In this document: positions 61,696 to 64,000 of the stretch, in pieces
Layout of the letters: each line of letters opens with the position of its first letter
Numbering within the stretch: the first letter of the stretch is position 1
Source of the DNA: Aureispira sp964445645
Lineage (GTDB): Bacteria; Bacteroidota; Bacteroidia; Chitinophagales; Saprospiraceae
NCBI GenBank assembly: GCA_964445645.1
Contig: CAYULH010000005.1
Coordinates: 1 to 64,000 of the forward strand
Direction: 5' to 3'
DNA: 64,000 bases
Notes under the pieces: model-generated
The model's database searches: none
What the model was told of the DNA's origin: nothing
The model's input: the letters and a program-made list of their open reading frames with translations, nothing else
Translations under genes and position numbers: made by a program

Positions 61696-62120
61696 TCCCG
61701 AATAAAATGAGCAAATTCATAAAAAAACAATTCTAGCTGGCTCATATTCTCATAAAAAAACTCAAAAGTACGGGGCCAAGTGCGCTTATCATGAATAGAA
61801 ACGCCCTCCAATTCTACATAAGCACGGCTCACAAATCTGCCCGGTGCCAATTCGTAATTGGGATCCAATATAGCATTGGGCAGATACTGCGTTTTTAGAA
61901 TCGTCTCCAAACTCCACAACTTATCATAATAATACTCCTTATACAATTCCTCCTTGCTCTCAATATCAATAGAAACCTGTGCAAGCTTGGTGGTAAAGGT
62001 AAATTTGAGTACCAGCTCCTTGATTTTGGTATTGTACAAGAGCCACTTTCTGGGGTACTGCTGCCCAAAAGTTGTCCAAAACTCCTGTCGAATTTGTTTG
62101 CTCTCCTCTTTGTTAAACAT
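61692..62120 (-). CDS. DUF4268-domain protein
   Basis: The 142 residues match the DUF4268 pattern: EESKQIRQEFWTTFGQQYPRKWLLYNTKIKE, then a beta-rich part with AQVSIDIE and a C-terminal FFYENMSQLELFFYEFAHFI. The fold is thought to resemble restriction-endonuclease-type proteins, but no function is established for the short form. It lies 27 nt after the helicase gene on the same strand and is probably co-transcribed. Confidence 0.8.
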   Translation of the reverse strand: MFNKEESKQIRQEFWTTFGQQYPRKWLLYNTKIKELVLKFTFTTKLAQVSIDIESKEELYKEYYYDKLWSLETILKTQYLPNAILDPNYELAPGRFVSRAYVELEGVSIHDKRTWPRTFEFFYENMSQLELFFYEFAHFIRD

Positions 62121-62147
62121 CGTTATAATCTTATCAAACTACCCCAA

Positions 62148-64000
62148 CTACTGCCATTCCCAAGCCGAACCATAGACCCCGTGTGCATCCACATAATCCA
62201 AAAAGTCCCGATAAAAAGCAGCACTAGCCAGCGTCGCACTATCTCCAATAATAATTAATTTTTTCTTGGCCCTAGTCATGGCCACATTCATACGCCTAGT
62301 ATCTTTTAAGAAGCCAATTTCGCCTTTGTCATTGGAACGCACCAATGAAATATAAATCACATCCCGTTCCTGCCCCTGAAAAGCATCAATAGTATTGACC
62401 TCAATATCTGCATCAGGAAAATGGTCAAAATCATGAACAATAGCCTCCTGAATTTTTAAAACTTGCTCTCTATACGGCGAGATAATGCCAATAGATATGT
62501 CCTGTTGGCCCAATATAACGAGCAAATTATCCAAGTGTTGGCGCAAAACAAAATACTCCTCCAAGTTGTACGAACTCTGCGATTCGGGGTTGATTTGTTC
62601 CTCAAAACCACAGCCAGCCGTGTCTATAAATTCCATAGGAGGGCTGGGTGTACCATCCGATAATTGGAGTTGCCAATCGGCCACAGCCTCTGCTGCTTGG
62701 AGTTGGTTGTGATAAAATTGCGTGTTGGAAAAGCCCATGATTTTGTGGTGCATTCTGTATTGAGTGTCCAGCAAGTTGACCTGTTCCAAGCGTTGCACGG
62801 CCTTTTCTAGCAAGGTAACACTCAAGCCCTCTTGGGCTGCCTTGCGGCTTTTGACGGTGGGGGGCAACTGAAAAGGGTCGCCTGCAAACACCACTTTTTG
62901 AGCTTTGATAATAGGAATCCAAGTAGCAGGTTCTAGTGCTTGAGCCGCTTCGTCAATAATGACGGTATGAAATTGCATTTTCTCAATATAACGCCCCACA
63001 GAACCCACCAAGGTACTACAAATGACATCTGCCTCTTTTAGCGTTTTATCTATGATATAATCTTCCAGCATTTTGGCCTGCTGCATGAGCTCTCGGGCAG
63101 CATGGTAATTATTGCGCCTATCTGCCCGTTCCTGTGCGCCAAATTTTCGCTTAAATCGCTCGGCATCCCGTCTTAATTTAGCCGCTTCAATTTTCATGTT
63201 TTTAACCTCCTGAATTTCAGGAAGGGTTTGCAAAATACCCTCTATGGTGTGCTGCAGCAAATCCTCATCTACCCGCGAGACATTACCAATACGAACGACA
63301 TTTAGGCCAGCAGTGGCTAGTTTTTCGGTGAGCAGGTCGGTAGCCGAGTTAGAAGGCGCACAAACCAAGATGGGCGATTCGTGTTTGATGAGTTGCTGAA
63401 TGGCCGCCACCAAGGTAGTGGTTTTGCCAGTACCGGGAGGGCCGTGAATGACGGCCACATCCTCGGCCGATAAAATTTGCTGCACGGCTTTATTTTGAGA
63501 ACGATTGAGCTGTGGCAATTCATAAGCGTGGTGTTCTTTGTCAAAATGGGCTGGTTTTTTGCCCAGCAAAATATCACGCAATTCGGCCAAACGATCATTT
63601 TTGGCATTTTTAACCATTTTTACAGCCCGTTCCATTTCTATGTAGCTGCGCTCATCAAAATCGAGCTGAATGCCAATTTTGCCCCCCATAATCCAGCGGG
63701 GCAATTGGGTGCCATACAAGATGATTTTCATTCTATTTTTCTTAATAAAATAAATCACCCCTTTTTCTACAGGACTATCCACCACTGCTTTTTCAGAAAA
63801 AATACTGACAACTTGCCCTGCTCTAAATTTGTGGGCTTGCTCCAAGTGTTTGGTGCGTTCTACCACGATAAAAGGATGCTCGCCCAGACTCCATCCCGTT
63901 TGTTCTACTTGCACAGGATACCAACAAGCACCTTTTTCAACTCGTTGTTGAATACTTAATTCCTTCAACAAACGTTCATACTGTAAACTTTCTTCTTTTT
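62148..64000 (-). CDS. Superfamily 1 helicase (IGHMBP2/Dna2-like), 5' end outside window
   Basis: The frame is open through the right edge (residues ...KEESLQYERLLKELSIQQ), so the true start is beyond 64000. A TTG at 63971 is only the first possible internal start. An N-terminal beta domain (VVSIFSEKAVV...KIILYGTQLPRW) precedes Walker A HGPPGTGKTTTL, motif Ia VCAPSNSATDLL, a helical insert with a charged coiled coil, motif II IIDEAAQALEP, GDPFQLPPT, LDTQYRMH, ISPYREQV, VNTIDAFQGQERD and MNVAMTRAKKKL. This is the UPF1-like SF1B set. A role in RNA or DNA unwinding is inferred. Confidence 0.9.
   Translation of the reverse strand, partial: KEESLQYERLLKELSIQQRVEKGACWYPVQVEQTGWSLGEHPFIVVERTKHLEQAHKFRAGQVVSIFSEKAVVDSPVEKGVIYFIKKNRMKIILYGTQLPRWIMGGKIGIQLDFDERSYIEMERAVKMVKNAKNDRLAELRDILLGKKPAHFDKEHHAYELPQLNRSQNKAVQQILSAEDVAVIHGPPGTGKTTTLVAAIQQLIKHESPILVCAPSNSATDLLTEKLATAGLNVVRIGNVSRVDEDLLQHTIEGILQTLPEIQEVKNMKIEAAKLRRDAERFKRKFGAQERADRRNNYHAARELMQQAKMLEDYIIDKTLKEADVICSTLVGSVGRYIEKMQFHTVIIDEAAQALEPATWIPIIKAQKVVFAGDPFQLPPTVKSRKAAQEGLSVTLLEKAVQRLEQVNLLDTQYRMHHKIMGFSNTQFYHNQLQAAEAVADWQLQLSDGTPSPPMEFIDTAGCGFEEQINPESQSSYNLEEYFVLRQHLDNLLVILGQQDISIGIISPYREQVLKIQEAIVHDFDHFPDADIEVNTIDAFQGQERDVIYISLVRSNDKGEIGFLKDTRRMNVAMTRAKKKLIIIGDSATLASAAFYRDFLDYVDAHGVYGSAWEWQ

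Overview
The window is about 64 kb of a moderately AT-rich chromosome from a member of the Bacteroidota. Several things visible in the sequence support this. The linked gene pair gldE-gldD is typical of gliding Bacteroidota. A secreted protein ends in a type IX secretion (T9SS) C-terminal sorting domain. Promoters fit the TTG-N18/19-TAnnTTTG pattern of this phylum. Many secreted proteins and lipoproteins start with short hydrophobic signals, and Shine-Dalgarno sites are scarce. I cannot name the genus; a Saprospiria-like marine lineage is only a guess. A run of 10 N inside rpoB shows this is a draft scaffold.

Layout. 1-9.2 kb: clpB, a MerR-type regulator with a degenerate B12-binding module, xerC, then a co-directional set of thiol/redox-flavoured genes (periplasmic rhodanese, DinB-like protein, radical SAM/SPASM protein, TlpA-like lipoprotein, redoxin-like lipoprotein). 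9.2-18 kb: a large exported protein made of three PilJ/NarX-like sensor modules, proS, a W/N/R-rich secreted protein, an OmpP1/FadL porin, an alpha/beta hydrolase, a small secreted ORF, and a DUF6922-like frame with no usable start codon. 18.3-27.2 kb: pcrA, a small lipoprotein, mutY, then ssb-gldE-gldD-rlmB facing a second CNNM/CBS membrane protein. 27.6-41.5 kb: a LPS-type glycosyltransferase, serC, an S9 peptidase, lysS, an outer-membrane barrel, proline dehydrogenase, aroE, a DUF368 lipid-carrier transporter, an N-acetylmuramoyl-L-alanine amidase and lptC.

41.8-55.9 kb is the translation/transcription core: raiA/hpf, four tRNAs, tuf, tRNA-Trp, secE, nusG, rplK, rplA, rplJ, rplL, rpoB and rpoC. 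A strong promoter lies before the tRNAs and hairpins lie at rplJ/rplL, rplL/rpoB and rpoB/rpoC. 55.9-64 kb: a T9SS-secreted protein with a duplicated domain and its decayed paralogue, a small lipoprotein, malic enzyme, a small membrane protein, a DUF4268 protein and a superfamily 1 helicase that runs off the right edge.

Most of this is ordinary housekeeping. I see no CRISPR array, phage, transposase or recognised defence island. The least explained items are: a pair of structured intergenic elements (13511-13670 and 39448-39667) whose terminal stems covary; the three-module PilJ-like protein with no signalling domain; the start-less DUF6922-like frame behind pcrA; the rhodanese/DinB/radical SAM/TlpA/redoxin cluster; and the MerR regulator in which the cobalamin-binding histidines appear to be glutamines.
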